Shown here piece by piece: positions 36,596 to 46,038 of a DNA stretch of 64,000 nt; position 1 is the first letter of the stretch, and every line of letters starts with the position of its first letter. The notes beneath the pieces were generated by a model. The model was given only the letters and a program-made list of their open reading frames with translations. It was not told where the DNA came from and made no database searches. The stretch spans positions 3,472,001-3,536,000 of the forward strand of contig NZ_CP038213.1 in NCBI RefSeq assembly GCF_004526345.1, read 5' to 3'. The position numbers and the translations under genes are program-made. The stretch is from Ornithinimicrobium flavum. Its GTDB lineage: Bacteria > Actinomycetota > Actinomycetes > Actinomycetales > Dermatophilaceae.

Positions 36596-37433
36596 GCGGG
36601 TCTCCTGGTGCGACGGGGAGGGGGTTGACGGGGGGCAGGTCGGGGGGCGTGCGGAACGGGCCCGGCACGATCGGGGCGGCGGGGGCGGCACCGTCGCGCA
36701 GCAGGACCGCGCGGCAGGTGCGCGGCCCGACGAAGGGCGTGAGGCTCACCCCGGCGGCATCCTCGCCGGCCACCTCGAGCGCGCCCTTGAGGAGTCCTCG
36801 GTGCACGCCGCAGACCACCTCGGGACGCTCCCGCGCCAGGTCGAGGAAGGGGCAGTCCGTCAGCGTGAGGGTGACGTCGCCGCGGCGACCGGTCACCTCC
36901 AGGTCCGGGGTGTAGCCCCACTCCTGCAGGAGGTCGACGACGGCCCCCACCTTGGCCACCCACTCCCCGGGCCGACGCGCGGCGGTGGGCGCCTCGTGCC
37001 CGGTGTCGGCGGTCAGCCGCCGCCGGACCCACTGGATCCCCGCCTCCTCCGGCGACAGCTGGTCGCCGGCGGCGGGGTCGAGGGCGGCGGCGAGCAGGCC
37101 CGCGAGGACCTGGTAGGGACCCTCGATGGTGGGAGCGGGCGTCGGCTCCTCCTCCACGGCGAAGTAGCGCTTGGCCGGGCGCCCGGCTCCGCCCGAGCGG
37201 ACGGAGTGCGCACCGACCAGGCCCGCGGCCACGAGCCGGTCGAGATGGAAGCGCACCGTCGTGCTGTGCAGCCCGAGGACCTTGCCCAGCTCGGCGGCGG
37301 TCAGGCCCCGGTCGCGCGTCGGCCGACCTTCCACCGCGAGGCGGGGAAGCGACGACAGCTGGTCGACGATCGAGCGTCGGACGCGGGACAGCAGCAGCAC
37401 TGAGCCGTCCGTGCTCACCCGCTCCGTCGCCAT
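36588..37433 (-). CDS. HTH regulator with conserved Cys motif, upstream of narG (SufR-like)
   Basis: 281 residues. An N-terminal winged HTH (SRVRRSIVDQLSSLP through GKVLGLHSTTVRFHLDRLVAAGLV, wing GRPAKRYF) is followed by a sensor-like domain. Near residues 215-260 it has DCPF, then VCGVH 13 residues on, and a third Cys in RTCRAVL, the spacing seen in SufR-type regulators that hold an Fe-S cluster. It is translationally coupled to narG and divergent from narK, with a palindrome in its own promoter. I infer an oxygen-, NO- or iron-sulfur-responsive regulator of nitrate respiration; the effector is unproven. Confidence 0.75.
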   Translation of the reverse strand: MATERVSTDGSVLLLSRVRRSIVDQLSSLPRLAVEGRPTRDRGLTAAELGKVLGLHSTTVRFHLDRLVAAGLVGAHSVRSGGAGRPAKRYFAVEEEPTPAPTIEGPYQVLAGLLAAALDPAAGDQLSPEEAGIQWVRRRLTADTGHEAPTAARRPGEWVAKVGAVVDLLQEWGYTPDLEVTGRRGDVTLTLTDCPFLDLARERPEVVCGVHRGLLKGALEVAGEDAAGVSLTPFVGPRTCRAVLLRDGAAPAAPIVPGPFRTPPDLPPVNPLPVAPGDPHE

Positions 37434-37444
37434 GTGCCGTCCTT

Positions 37445-37471
37445 TTAGTGGAAGATGCCCGCTTAATCTAA
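37445..37471. promoter_or_regulatory. Inverted repeat TTAG-N3-AAG-N7-CTT-N3-CTAA upstream of the nar regulator
   Basis: The two half-sites are placed symmetrically about a 7-base centre and lie 12-38 bases upstream of the regulator ATG. Position and symmetry suit an autoregulatory operator of the HTH protein. Confidence 0.5.
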
Positions 37472-37630
37472 GCCTCTGCCTCGCCGTCCCGCAACCGGTC
37501 GGACGGCGTGGCGCGCTCGTGCCGGAGCCGCAGGCCACACGCTCTTTTCGGGCATACGGCCATGTCCTTATTCACCCTCTCGCGCGGCGAAGGCTCCTTC
37601 GGTACTGTGACTGTCGCGCGGGGTGTACAG

Positions 37631-37677
37631 TCTCCCTGGCAGATTTTCGATGAGTCTGTTCCTCTAATCCAGGGAGA
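37631..37677 (+). promoter_or_regulatory. 9-bp inverted repeat that includes the narK ribosome-binding site
   Basis: TCTCCCTGG (37631-37639) is the exact complement of CCAGGGAGA (37669-37677), and the second arm contains the AGGGAG ribosome site five bases before the narK ATG. If both arms are transcribed the leader could hide the ribosome site. The AT-richer 29-base spacer may instead contain the promoter. Confidence 0.45.
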
Positions 37678-37681
37678 GCCG

Positions 37682-39049
37682 ATGAGCACCACCGCCCCCG
37701 CGGCCGAGAGCCCGGTCGTCGACCAGCGGGCGGGAGCCGGCCGCGTGATGTGGACGTCCACGGCGGCGTTCACGCTGATGTTCGCGGTCTGGCTGATGTT
37801 CGGCATCCTCGGCAAGCCGATCAAGGACGAGTTCGGGCTGACCGACACCCAGCTCTCCTGGGTCTCCGCGGTGGCCGTCCTCAACGGCTCGATGTGGCGC
37901 CTCCCGGCGGGCATGCTCGCCGACCGCATCGGTGGCCGCAAGGTCTTCACCGCGATGCTCGCGCTCACCGCGGTCCCCGCCTTCCTCGTGAGCCGGGCCG
38001 ACAGCTACGCCATGCTCCTCGTCCTGGCCTTCCTGGTCGGCTTCGCGGGCAACTCCTTCAGCGTCGGCATCGCCTGGAACGCCGCCTGGGCGCCCCGTGA
38101 GCGCCAGGGCTTCGCCCTCGGGCTCTTCGGCGCGGGCAACGTCGGCGCGTCGGTCACCAAGTTCATCGGCCCGCCGCTCATCCTGGCCACCGCCGGCACC
38201 ACGGTCGCGTTCGGGGTCCAGGGCGGATGGCGCCTCATCCCCGTCGTCTACGCGGTCCTGCTCCTGCTCATGGCGGTGGCGGTGTGGGTGCTGACCCCCT
38301 CCGTCGACCGGATGCCCGGGGCGAGCAAGAGCCTCGGCGAGATGCTCACCCCCCTGCGCCAGCTGCGGGTATGGCGCTTCAGCCTCTACTACGTCGCGGT
38401 CTTCGGCGCCTACGTCGCCCTCGCCGCCTGGCTCCCGCTCTACTACATGGAGAACTTCGACGTCTCGCTGACCACGGCCGGGCTGCTCACCGCCGTCTTC
38501 ATCTTCCCGGCCTCCCTGCTCCGCCCGGTCGGCGGCTGGTTCTCCGACCGCTGGGGTGCGCGCAAGGCGATGTACGGCACCTTCCTCGTCATGCTGGCCA
38601 CCACCGGCCTCCTGATGATGCCGAACGGCTACATCGTCATCAACCACGCCGACGGGCGGGAGACCGAGCACCTGGCCTACGCCATGCACATCGTCCCGTT
38701 CACCGTCCTGCTCTTCCTGCTCGGCTGCGCGATGGGCGTGGGCAAGGCCGCGGTCTACAAGCACATCCCCGAGTACTTCCCCGGCAACGTCGGGCCGGTC
38801 GGCGGCCTGGTCGGCATGCTCGGCGGTCTGGGCGGCTTCGTGCTGCCACCCCTGTTCGCCTACACCAAGGTCTGGACCGGCTTCCCCACGTCCACCTTCT
38901 TCGTGCTCTTCCTGCTCGTGGCCGTCTGCCTCCTGTGGATGCACCTCACGGTCGTCCGGATGCTGCACGAGCGCTCCCCCGAGGTCGCCGACAAGCTCGA
39001 CGAGCCCGCCCCCCACCCCGCCCTGTCCGTCCAGGAGGCCCGCGCATGA
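37682..39049 (+). CDS. narK: Nitrate/nitrite transporter, NarK family (first of pair)
   Basis: MFS transporter of 455 residues with 12 helices. The nitrate-signature segments are present: GLFGAGNVGASVTKF in TM5 and GMLGGLGGFVLP in TM11. The length and two separate genes match the NarK1/NarK2 pair of denitrifiers, one acting as a nitrate/proton symporter and the other as a nitrate/nitrite exchanger. It is divergent from the regulator-nar operon and overlaps the second narK gene by four bases. Confidence 0.92.
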   Translation: MSTTAPAAESPVVDQRAGAGRVMWTSTAAFTLMFAVWLMFGILGKPIKDEFGLTDTQLSWVSAVAVLNGSMWRLPAGMLADRIGGRKVFTAMLALTAVPAFLVSRADSYAMLLVLAFLVGFAGNSFSVGIAWNAAWAPRERQGFALGLFGAGNVGASVTKFIGPPLILATAGTTVAFGVQGGWRLIPVVYAVLLLLMAVAVWVLTPSVDRMPGASKSLGEMLTPLRQLRVWRFSLYYVAVFGAYVALAAWLPLYYMENFDVSLTTAGLLTAVFIFPASLLRPVGGWFSDRWGARKAMYGTFLVMLATTGLLMMPNGYIVINHADGRETEHLAYAMHIVPFTVLLFLLGCAMGVGKAAVYKHIPEYFPGNVGPVGGLVGMLGGLGGFVLPPLFAYTKVWTGFPTSTFFVLFLLVAVCLLWMHLTVVRMLHERSPEVADKLDEPAPHPALSVQEARA

Positions 39050-40482
39050 CCACCGACACCCGCCGCACCGGCAGCCGCTGGCTGCAGAACTGGGACCCCG
39101 AGGACGAGGAGGGCTGGGACAGCCGCATCGCCTGGCAGACGCTATGGATCACCACGTTCACGCTCACCCTGTGCTTCATCACGTGGTTCCTGCCCAGCGC
39201 GATCGTCCCCAAGCTCAACGACATCGGCTACTCCTTTACCCAGACCCAGCTCTACTGGATGGCGGCGATGCCGGGCCTGGCCGCGGGCCTGCTGCGCATC
39301 GTGTGGATGGTGCTGCCCCCGCTCATGGGCACCCGCTCGATGGTGGCGCTGACCACGGCCCTGCTCTTCTTCCCGCTGCTCGGCTGGGGCGTGCGCGTGC
39401 AGGAGCCCACGGCCCCCTACTGGGAGCTGATGGTGCTGGCCTTCCTCGCCGGCATCGGCGGCGGGGCGTTCTCCGGCTTCATGCCGAGCACCTCCTACTT
39501 CTTCCCGAAGCGGCTGCAGGGCACGGCACTGGGCCTGCAGGCCGGCCTGGGCAACTTCGGCGTCTCCCTGGTCCAGCTGCTCACACCCTGGCTGATCGGC
39601 TTCTCGATGCTGGGCTTCCTGGGCAACAGCCAGGTGATGGAACTGGCCGGTCGGGCCAACCAGGAGGTGTGGTACCAGAACGCCGCCTTCTTCTGGATCC
39701 CCTTCGTCCTGGTCGGTGCCGCGTGGGCCTGGCTGGCGTTGAGGTCCGTGCCGGTCAAGGCCAACGTGCGTCAGCAGTTCGACATCTTCCGCAACCCCGA
39801 CACCTGGTACATGACCCTGCTCTACATCATGACCTTCGGCACCTTCTCGGGGCTGTCGGCGCAGTTCGGCCTGCTCATGAAGAACCTCTACGGTGCCGGC
39901 AACCCGGAGATCGTGCAGGGCGCGGGTGAGAGCGCCCAGCTGCTCATCGAGGGGTATGCCGTGCCGGAGGCGGTGAAGTTCGTCTTCCTCGGCCCGCTGG
40001 TCGGGGCCGGCGCCCGCGTGCTGTTCTCCCCCCTCACCGACAAGATGGGCGGCGCCATCTGGACCCTCATCTCCGGCATCGGTCTCATCGCCTCGATCGG
40101 GTTCACGATCAGCGCACTCGTGCCGGACACGACCTCGGCAGCCACCCTGGACGCCGGCTTCGACCGGTTCCTGTGGGGCATGCTCGCGATCTTCCTCTTC
40201 GCCGGCATCGGCAACGCGTCCACGTTCAAGCAGATGCCGATGATCTTCGAACGGCGGCAGGCCGGCGGGGTCATCGGCTGGACGGCGGCCATCGCCGCCT
40301 TCGGCCCCTTCTTCTTCGGCATCGGCCTGACCCTCATGACCCCCACCATCTTCTACGTCATCGGACTGGTCTTCGCCGTGATGTGCGTCGGCATCACCTG
40401 GTGGCGCTACGCCCGGCCCGGTGCCCCAAGCCCAGCTGAGCCCCATACCCGACCCACCCGAGAGACACGAGGAAAGACATGA
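39046..40482 (+). CDS. narK2: Nitrate/nitrite transporter, NarK family (second of pair)
   Basis: MFS transporter of 478 residues. The nitrate signature is ALGLQAGLGNFGVSLVQLL in TM5, and a second Gly-rich segment GMLAIFLFAGIGNASTF occurs in TM11. A 25-residue acidic N-terminus (DPEDEEGWD) precedes TM1. A long hydrophilic loop lies between TM7 and TM8. It probably exchanges nitrate for nitrite, based on pairing and the family. Overlaps the DUF2249 gene by four bases. Confidence 0.92.
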   Translation: MTTDTRRTGSRWLQNWDPEDEEGWDSRIAWQTLWITTFTLTLCFITWFLPSAIVPKLNDIGYSFTQTQLYWMAAMPGLAAGLLRIVWMVLPPLMGTRSMVALTTALLFFPLLGWGVRVQEPTAPYWELMVLAFLAGIGGGAFSGFMPSTSYFFPKRLQGTALGLQAGLGNFGVSLVQLLTPWLIGFSMLGFLGNSQVMELAGRANQEVWYQNAAFFWIPFVLVGAAWAWLALRSVPVKANVRQQFDIFRNPDTWYMTLLYIMTFGTFSGLSAQFGLLMKNLYGAGNPEIVQGAGESAQLLIEGYAVPEAVKFVFLGPLVGAGARVLFSPLTDKMGGAIWTLISGIGLIASIGFTISALVPDTTSAATLDAGFDRFLWGMLAIFLFAGIGNASTFKQMPMIFERRQAGGVIGWTAAIAAFGPFFFGIGLTLMTPTIFYVIGLVFAVMCVGITWWRYARPGAPSPAEPHTRPTRETRGKT

Positions 40483-40784
40483 CCGACCAGAACCGCACCG
40501 AGATCCCCGTCACCCAGGTCCGTGAGGGCGGCTGCGCCTGCGGCGAGCACGACGAGGCGGTCCCGCTGCTGGACGTCCGGGTCATCCCGCACGCCATCCG
40601 GCACGCGACCATCTTCGGCGCCATCGGCGGCCTGCGCCCGGGGCAGCAGATGGACCTCGTGGCCAACCACGACCCGCTGCCGCTGCTCGCCCAGCTCGCC
40701 GAGCGCGAGGGCGAGGCCGTCGCCCACGAGTACCTCGAGCGCGGCCCCGAGGCCTGGACCCTGCGCTTCACCCGCGCCGCCTGA
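40479..40784 (+). CDS. DUF2249 domain protein
   Basis: 101 residues. The DUF2249 fold is seen as LLDVRVIPHAIRHATIFGAIGGLRPGQQMDLVANHDPLPLL. A CACGEHDE motif near residue 19-26 could bind metal. Proteins of this family occur with hemerythrin-like proteins and nitrite/NO enzymes, and some are fused to them. No biochemical role is established. It is part of the narK operon, with four-base overlap upstream and a four-base gap downstream. Confidence 0.85.
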   Translation: MTDQNRTEIPVTQVREGGCACGEHDEAVPLLDVRVIPHAIRHATIFGAIGGLRPGQQMDLVANHDPLPLLAQLAEREGEAVAHEYLERGPEAWTLRFTRAA

Positions 40785-40788
40785 GCCG

Positions 40789-41226
40789 GTGTGCACCTAC
40801 TGCGGCTGCGAGTCGATCGAGGTGATCGGCCGCTTCATGGCCGAGCACACCGAGATCATCAACGCCGCGGGCGACCTGCGCCGGGCCTGCCAGGCCGGTG
40901 ACCAGGCCGCGGTCGAGTCGGCCGCCGACGCCCTGGCCGACCTCCTCTCCCCGCACACCCGGGCGGAAGAGGTCGGACTCTTCGCCGTGATGCGTCGCGA
41001 CGAGCAGTTCACCGACCACATCGACGACCTGTGCGGCGAGCACACGACCCTCGACGCCCAGCTGGCGGTGATCCGGGCCGGGGACCACGCCTCCTTCCCC
41101 GTCTTCGAGGACCTGCTGCGTCATCACATCGACCGCGAGGACAACGGCCTGTTCCCGGCCGCCGCGATCGCGCTGGACGGCCCCGACTGGGTCGAGGTCG
41201 ACGACAGCACGCCCCCCGGTCGCTGA
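40789..41226 (+). CDS. Hemerythrin-like protein
   Basis: 145 residues, cytoplasmic, GTG start. A four-helix hemerythrin domain with likely di-iron ligands His20 (AEHTEI), His56 and Glu60 (PHTRAEEVGLF), His85 (GEHTTL), His113 and Glu117 (HHIDREDNGLFP). An N-terminal CTYCGC adds three Cys. Similar proteins (YtfE/ScdA, DNR-like) repair iron-sulfur clusters or handle nitric oxide. Its place between narK and nirK-like genes supports protection from nitric oxide. Confidence 0.85.
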   Translation: MCTYCGCESIEVIGRFMAEHTEIINAAGDLRRACQAGDQAAVESAADALADLLSPHTRAEEVGLFAVMRRDEQFTDHIDDLCGEHTTLDAQLAVIRAGDHASFPVFEDLLRHHIDREDNGLFPAAAIALDGPDWVEVDDSTPPGR

Positions 41227-41245
41227 CGGCCACCGGCCCTCCCGT

Positions 41246-42382
41246 ATGCCGACCCCCCGATCCCTCGCGTCCCTGCTCGTGCTGCCCGGCGGGCTCGCGC
41301 TGCTGACCGGGATGGATGCCGGCCTGACCCTGGCCGGCGTGCCCGCCCCGGTGGGCAGCGCCCGCCTGGCGGAGCTGCACGGGCCGCTCATGGTCCTCGG
41401 CTTCCTCGGCACCGTCATCGCCCTGGAGCGGGCCACGGCCCTGCGGGCGGGCTGGGGCTTCCTCGCCCCGGGGCTGTGCGCCGCCGGGGCCCTGGCGCTC
41501 GTGGTCCTGCCGGAGCCACTGGCGGGCCGGCTCCTGCTGGCCCAGGGGCTGCTCACCCTGGCGCTGGTGTATGCCGCGCTCTGGCGCCGCAACCGGGACG
41601 TGACTATCGCCGTCGAGGGGCTGGGTGCGGTGCTCGCGCTGGCGGCCACGCTGCTGCTGACCCGGGTGGAGGTGGCCGCCGTGCTGCCCCTGCTCATCGG
41701 CTTCGTCGTGCTCACGATCGCGGCCGAGCGCGTCGAGCTGGCGCGGTTGGCGATGCCGTCCGGGGCCGGTGACCGCGTCGCCGTCCTGGCCGGTGCGGTG
41801 GCGCTCGCGGCAGCCACGGCCGTGGCGGTGGCCGGGTCCCCTGTCGTGGGCGCGGTCGCCTGGCGGGCCCTGGGGCTCACCCTGCTCCTGCTGACCCTCT
41901 GGCTGGTGCGGCACGACGTCGCCCGCCGCACGATCAACGCCACCGGCCTGCCCAGGTTCGCCGCCGCCGCTCTGCTCGCGGGCTACGTCTGGCTGGCCCT
42001 GGCCGGGCTCCTGCTCCTGCTGGTCGGGCGCCCCGGCGGGTCGGTCTACGACGTCGTCGTGCACGCGACCTTTCTCGGCTTCGCGATGTCGATGATCCTG
42101 GCCCACGCGCCGGTCATCCTGCCCGCCGTGCTGCGGGTGCGGCTGCCCTACCACCGCGCCATGTGGGTCCCCCTCGTTCTGCTCCACCTCACGCTCGCCG
42201 GCCGCGTCCTGTCCCTGGCGCTGGTCGGGATCGGGCTGCGGGCCCTGCCGGTGTGGCAGCTCGCGCTGCTCGGCAACGTGGCCGCCCTGCTCCTCTTCCT
42301 GCTCACCTCGGTGGTGATCGGCACCCGGGCGACCCGGGCCGCCCGCCGCCCCGCCCCCCACGAGACGGTGCACCATGCCTGA
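41246..42382 (+). CDS. NnrS-like multi-pass membrane protein
   Basis: 378 residues with about eleven to twelve helices. The segment VVVHATFLGFAMSMILAHAPVILPAVLRVRLPYH carries conserved histidines like those of the NnrS heme-copper proteins found in denitrification clusters. NnrS relieves nitrosative stress in other bacteria. The ATG overlaps a GTATGCCG motif copy. It overlaps the next gene by eight bases, and that gene begins with a related membrane region. Confidence 0.75.
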   Translation: MPTPRSLASLLVLPGGLALLTGMDAGLTLAGVPAPVGSARLAELHGPLMVLGFLGTVIALERATALRAGWGFLAPGLCAAGALALVVLPEPLAGRLLLAQGLLTLALVYAALWRRNRDVTIAVEGLGAVLALAATLLLTRVEVAAVLPLLIGFVVLTIAAERVELARLAMPSGAGDRVAVLAGAVALAAATAVAVAGSPVVGAVAWRALGLTLLLLTLWLVRHDVARRTINATGLPRFAAAALLAGYVWLALAGLLLLLVGRPGGSVYDVVVHATFLGFAMSMILAHAPVILPAVLRVRLPYHRAMWVPLVLLHLTLAGRVLSLALVGIGLRALPVWQLALLGNVAALLLFLLTSVVIGTRATRAARRPAPHETVHHA

Positions 42383-45136
42383 GCTGTCCACCACCCCCGG
42401 CCCCCGACCCGGCCCGTCCCCCGCCGCCCGTCCCGCGGCCGGGGCCCGCGGCACGTGGGGCCTGCGGGACCGCCCGGGGGTGCTGTGGCTGGCGCTCGCG
42501 GTGGTGATGACCTTCGTCCACCCCTTCGTGCCGGAGTCCCGGTGGCTGATGGTGCACCTGGTCCTGCTGGGGGCGCTGACCCACTCGATCATGGTGTGGA
42601 GCACCCACTTCACCCAGGCCCTGCTCAAGACCCGCCCCGGCCTGGACGACCGCCGCACGCAGTCGATGCGGCTCTGGCTGCTGCTCGGCGGCACCAGCCT
42701 CACGCTGGTCGGCGTGCCGACGGCGACCTGGCCCCTCACCCTGCTCGGGGCCACCCTGGTCAGCGTCGCCGTGCTGTGGCACGGCGTCCAGCTGGCCCGT
42801 CGGCTGCGCGCCGCCCTGCCGGGGCGCTTCCGGGTGACCGTCCGCTACTACGTCGTCGCGGCCCTGTGCCTCCCGGTCGGGGCGGCCCTCGGCGCGACCC
42901 TGGCCCTCGGGCTGAGCGACGCCTGGCACGGACGCCTGCTGCTGGCCCACGCGATGGTCAACATCCTGGGCTGGGTGGGGCTCACGGTCACCGGCACCCT
43001 GCTCACCCTGTGGCCGACGATGCTGCGCACCCGCATCGGTCCGGCCGCCGAGCGCCGCGCGCGGCATGCCCTGCCGGTCCTCACCCTCGCCCTGGTCGTC
43101 CTCGTCGGCGGGGCCCTGCTGGACCTGCGCTGGCTCACCGTGGTCGCCCTCGGCGCCTACGCCCTGGCTCTGCTCTGGTGGGCCTCGGCGGTCCTCCCCC
43201 GGTGCTCGCCGCGCCGCCGCGCGAGTTCGCCCCCGCCTCGGTCGGACTGGCCCTGCTCTGGTGGCTCGTCGGGCTCGCCCTGGTGCTCTGGCGGCTGGGG
43301 TCCGCACCGGACTGGGCCGCGTTCGCCGACGGTTTCGGGCCCACCGTGGCGGTCCTCGTCGTCGGCTTCGCCGCCCAGCTGCTCTCCGGGGCGCTGTCCT
43401 ACCTCGTCCCCTCCGTCCTGGGCGGGGGCAAGACGGTGGTCCGTGCCGGGCAGCGCTGGTTCGACCGGTGGGGCACCGCCCGCCTCACCGTGATCAACGT
43501 CGGCCTGCTGCTGTGCCTGCTGCCCGTGCCGAGCATCGTCCGGGTCGTGCTGTCGGTCCTCGTGGTGCTGGCCCTGGCGGCCTTCGTGCCCCTCATGCTG
43601 GCCGGGGTCCGTGCGGCCGTCCGCGCCAAGCGGGAGGTCGAGACGGCACGGGCCGCCGGGCACTCGCCGGCCGGCGCCACCCCCACCCCCGGCACGTCAC
43701 CGGGGGCCCCCGACCGGATGCCGTCGGTGTGGTCCGGCGGGCAGCTCGTCGCCGCCCTCTCGGCCCTGGTGCTGGCCGTCAGCCTCGGGGTCGCCGCCGA
43801 CCCGGCGGCCGCCGGGCTGACCGGCACCGTGCGCCCGGGGGTCGGCGCGACCGGTGGCGCCGCCTCCGGCAGCGCCGCCGTGCAGCCCACCGGCGAGACC
43901 ACGACCGTCCGGGTCGAGGCGCTCGACATGCGCTTCGAGCCCTCGACGATCACGGTCCCCGCCGGCAACGAGCTCGTCGTCGAGCTCGTCAACGGCGACC
44001 CCACCACGGTGCACGACCTGCAGGTCCTCGGGGCGAAGACGCCGCGCCTGGCCCCCGGGGAGACCGCCACCCTCGAGGTGGGGGTGGTCTCCGCCTCCAC
44101 CGAGGGCTGGTGCACCATCGTCGGCCACCGGCAGATGGGCATGGTCCTCGACGTCGTCGTCGAGGGTGCGCCCGACGGGGGCGCCACGGGCCACGACGGC
44201 GATGGGGGCGACGGCACCTCATCCCCCGTCAGCGCCACCCCGCTGCTGGACCCGGACGCCCGGGTGGCCGACCCGGTCGACCCCGTCCTCGCCCCGCTCG
44301 GCGACGCGCGGGTGCACCGCCTCACGCTCACCGCCGAGGAGGTGGAGCTCGAGGTGGCCCCGGGCGTGACGCAGACGCGGTGGACCTTCAACGGGCAGGT
44401 GCCCGGCCCGACGCTGCACGGACGGGTCGGGGACGTCTTCGAGATCACGCTCGAGAACGACGGCACGATGGGGCACTCCATCGACTTCCACGCCGGTGCC
44501 CTCGCCCCGGACCGGCCGATGCGCACCATCGCGCCCGGGGAGTCGCTGGTCTACCGGTTCACGGCGCAGCGGGCAGGCATCTGGATGTACCACTGCTCCA
44601 CGATGCCGATGAGCAGCCACATCGCCGCCGGGATGGCCGGGGCCGTCATCATCGAGCCGCGCGAGGGCCTGCCCGAGGTGGACCGCGAGTACGTCGTGGT
44701 CCAGTCCGAGGTGTACCTCCTGCCCGGCACCGGCCAGGGCGGGGAGGCGCCCGCCGAGGTGGACGCCGACGCGGTCCTCGCCGAGCGCCCGGCCTTCGTC
44801 ACCTTCAACGGGATCGCGGGGCAGTACGGCGAGGCCGGGGAGATGTTCGAGGCGCGGGTCGGGGAGCGGGTGCGCTTCTGGGTCCTGGACGCCGGGCCCA
44901 ACCGCGCGACGTCCTTCCACGTGGTGGGCGGTCAGTTCGACACCGTGTATGCCGAGGGCGCCTACCTGCTCGGGCCGCAGGCGCAGGGCACGGGCGCGCA
45001 GGCACTGGGGCTGCAGGCGGCCCAGGGCGGGTTCGTCGAGCTGACCTTCCCGGAGGCAGGCCACTACCCGGTCGTCTCCCACGTCATGGTGGACGCGGAG
45101 CGGGGGGCCCGCGGCGTGGTGCGGGTGACGGACTGA
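42375..45136 (+). CDS. Membrane-anchored cupredoxin/NirK-like copper protein, frameshifted
   Basis: About 920 residues after repair, with three parts. Residues 1-430 are a polytopic region of about ten helices similar to the preceding NnrS-like protein. About 470-570 is a cupredoxin with copper ligands His (TVHDLQV), Cys, His and Met (GWCTIVGHRQMGM). From 600 on is a two-domain NirK-like core: GHSIDFHAG, YHCSTMPMSSHIAAGM and TSFHVVGGQ give the type 1 and most type 2 copper ligands. The His corresponding to catalytic His255 of classical NirK is not seen (WVLDAGPNRAT). The frame breaks at the C5 run 43196-43200 (one C missing). It closes the narK operon. Nitrite reduction is plausible, not certain. 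Confidence 0.75.
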
Positions 45137-45140
45137 GTCC

Positions 45141-46004
45141 TCAGACCGAGCCGACCCGCTCCTCCAGGTCGGTGGCCTTGACCAGGCCCTCGGCCTGCAG
45201 CCGGGCCAGCCACGGGTGCTGCGGCGGGTCGTCCCACCGCTGCCGCCAGACCTGGGCGTGCCGCACGGCGTGCCGCGCCTGGTGCTCCTGGTCGACGGGC
45301 TCGCCGGGCTGCCGGTAGGCGTCGGCACCCCCGACCCAGACCAGGGAACCTCCGGCGCGACGGACCACCTCGGCGAAGTCGGCGTCCTGGAGCCCCCGCC
45401 CGGTGTAGTCGGTGCAGAAGCCGCCGGTGCGGTCGAAGTCCTCGGCGCTCATCGCGAAGCACGCGCCGTCGAACAGCGACCACCGGTCGTCGACCTCCAG
45501 CTGGCCGGGGACCAGGCTCGGGGTGCCGCCGACGGGCAGCGCGATCTCGGCCAGCCGGCCCAGGGGGTAGACGAGCTCGTCCTGCGCCAGCGGCGGCAGG
45601 TCGAGCACCGGCGCGCGCCACACGACCGGGGCCCGGACGGGCTCCTCGGCGGCGTCCTGACCGGTGACGGCGGCGAGCAGGCGCTCGAGCGTGTGCGGGC
45701 CGGGGATGACGGTGTCGTCCAGGAAGACCAGCACGTCCGCCCCGGCCTCGACGGCGTTGGCGGCGGCGAGGTTGCGGGCTGCGGCGACGGGGAGGGCGCG
45801 CCGGTCGGTCTCCACGGGTCGCACGATGGTCGTCCAGCGGTCGGTCCCCAGCGGCAGCCGACCGCGGGTCAGGTCACGGTCACCCATCGAGACCACGCTG
45901 TGCACGTGGGGGGCGACGGTGCCGACGGAGAGCCCGTCGACCTGGGCGAGCAGCTGGTCGTGGTGGGCCTTGCTCGTGGTGAGCACGCCGATGGTTCCCT
46001 GCAT
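45141..46004 (-). CDS. Family 2 glycosyltransferase-like protein
   Basis: 287 residues. A GT-A fold is suggested by TIGVLTTSKAHHDQL at the start, RNLAAANAVEAGADVLVFLDDTVIPG with an acidic pair in place of DXD, and the later FDGACFAMSAEDFDRTGGFCTDYTGRGLQDADFAEVVRRAGG, which matches the C-terminal acceptor region of galactosyltransferase-type GT2 enzymes. The ATG at 46004 is preferred over an upstream start that adds 11 basic residues. It is monocistronic and convergent with the NirK-like gene. Substrate unknown. Confidence 0.8.
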   Translation of the reverse strand: MQGTIGVLTTSKAHHDQLLAQVDGLSVGTVAPHVHSVVSMGDRDLTRGRLPLGTDRWTTIVRPVETDRRALPVAAARNLAAANAVEAGADVLVFLDDTVIPGPHTLERLLAAVTGQDAAEEPVRAPVVWRAPVLDLPPLAQDELVYPLGRLAEIALPVGGTPSLVPGQLEVDDRWSLFDGACFAMSAEDFDRTGGFCTDYTGRGLQDADFAEVVRRAGGSLVWVGGADAYRQPGEPVDQEHQARHAVRHAQVWRQRWDDPPQHPWLARLQAEGLVKATDLEERVGSV

Positions 46005-46038
46005 GACCTTCACCCTAGGCGGCGCCTGCCGGGCCAAC

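Noticed and set aside
38227..40482. Open frame of 751 codons across both narK genes
   Set aside because: Only its second part is real (the second narK); the first 270 codons are out of frame with the first narK.
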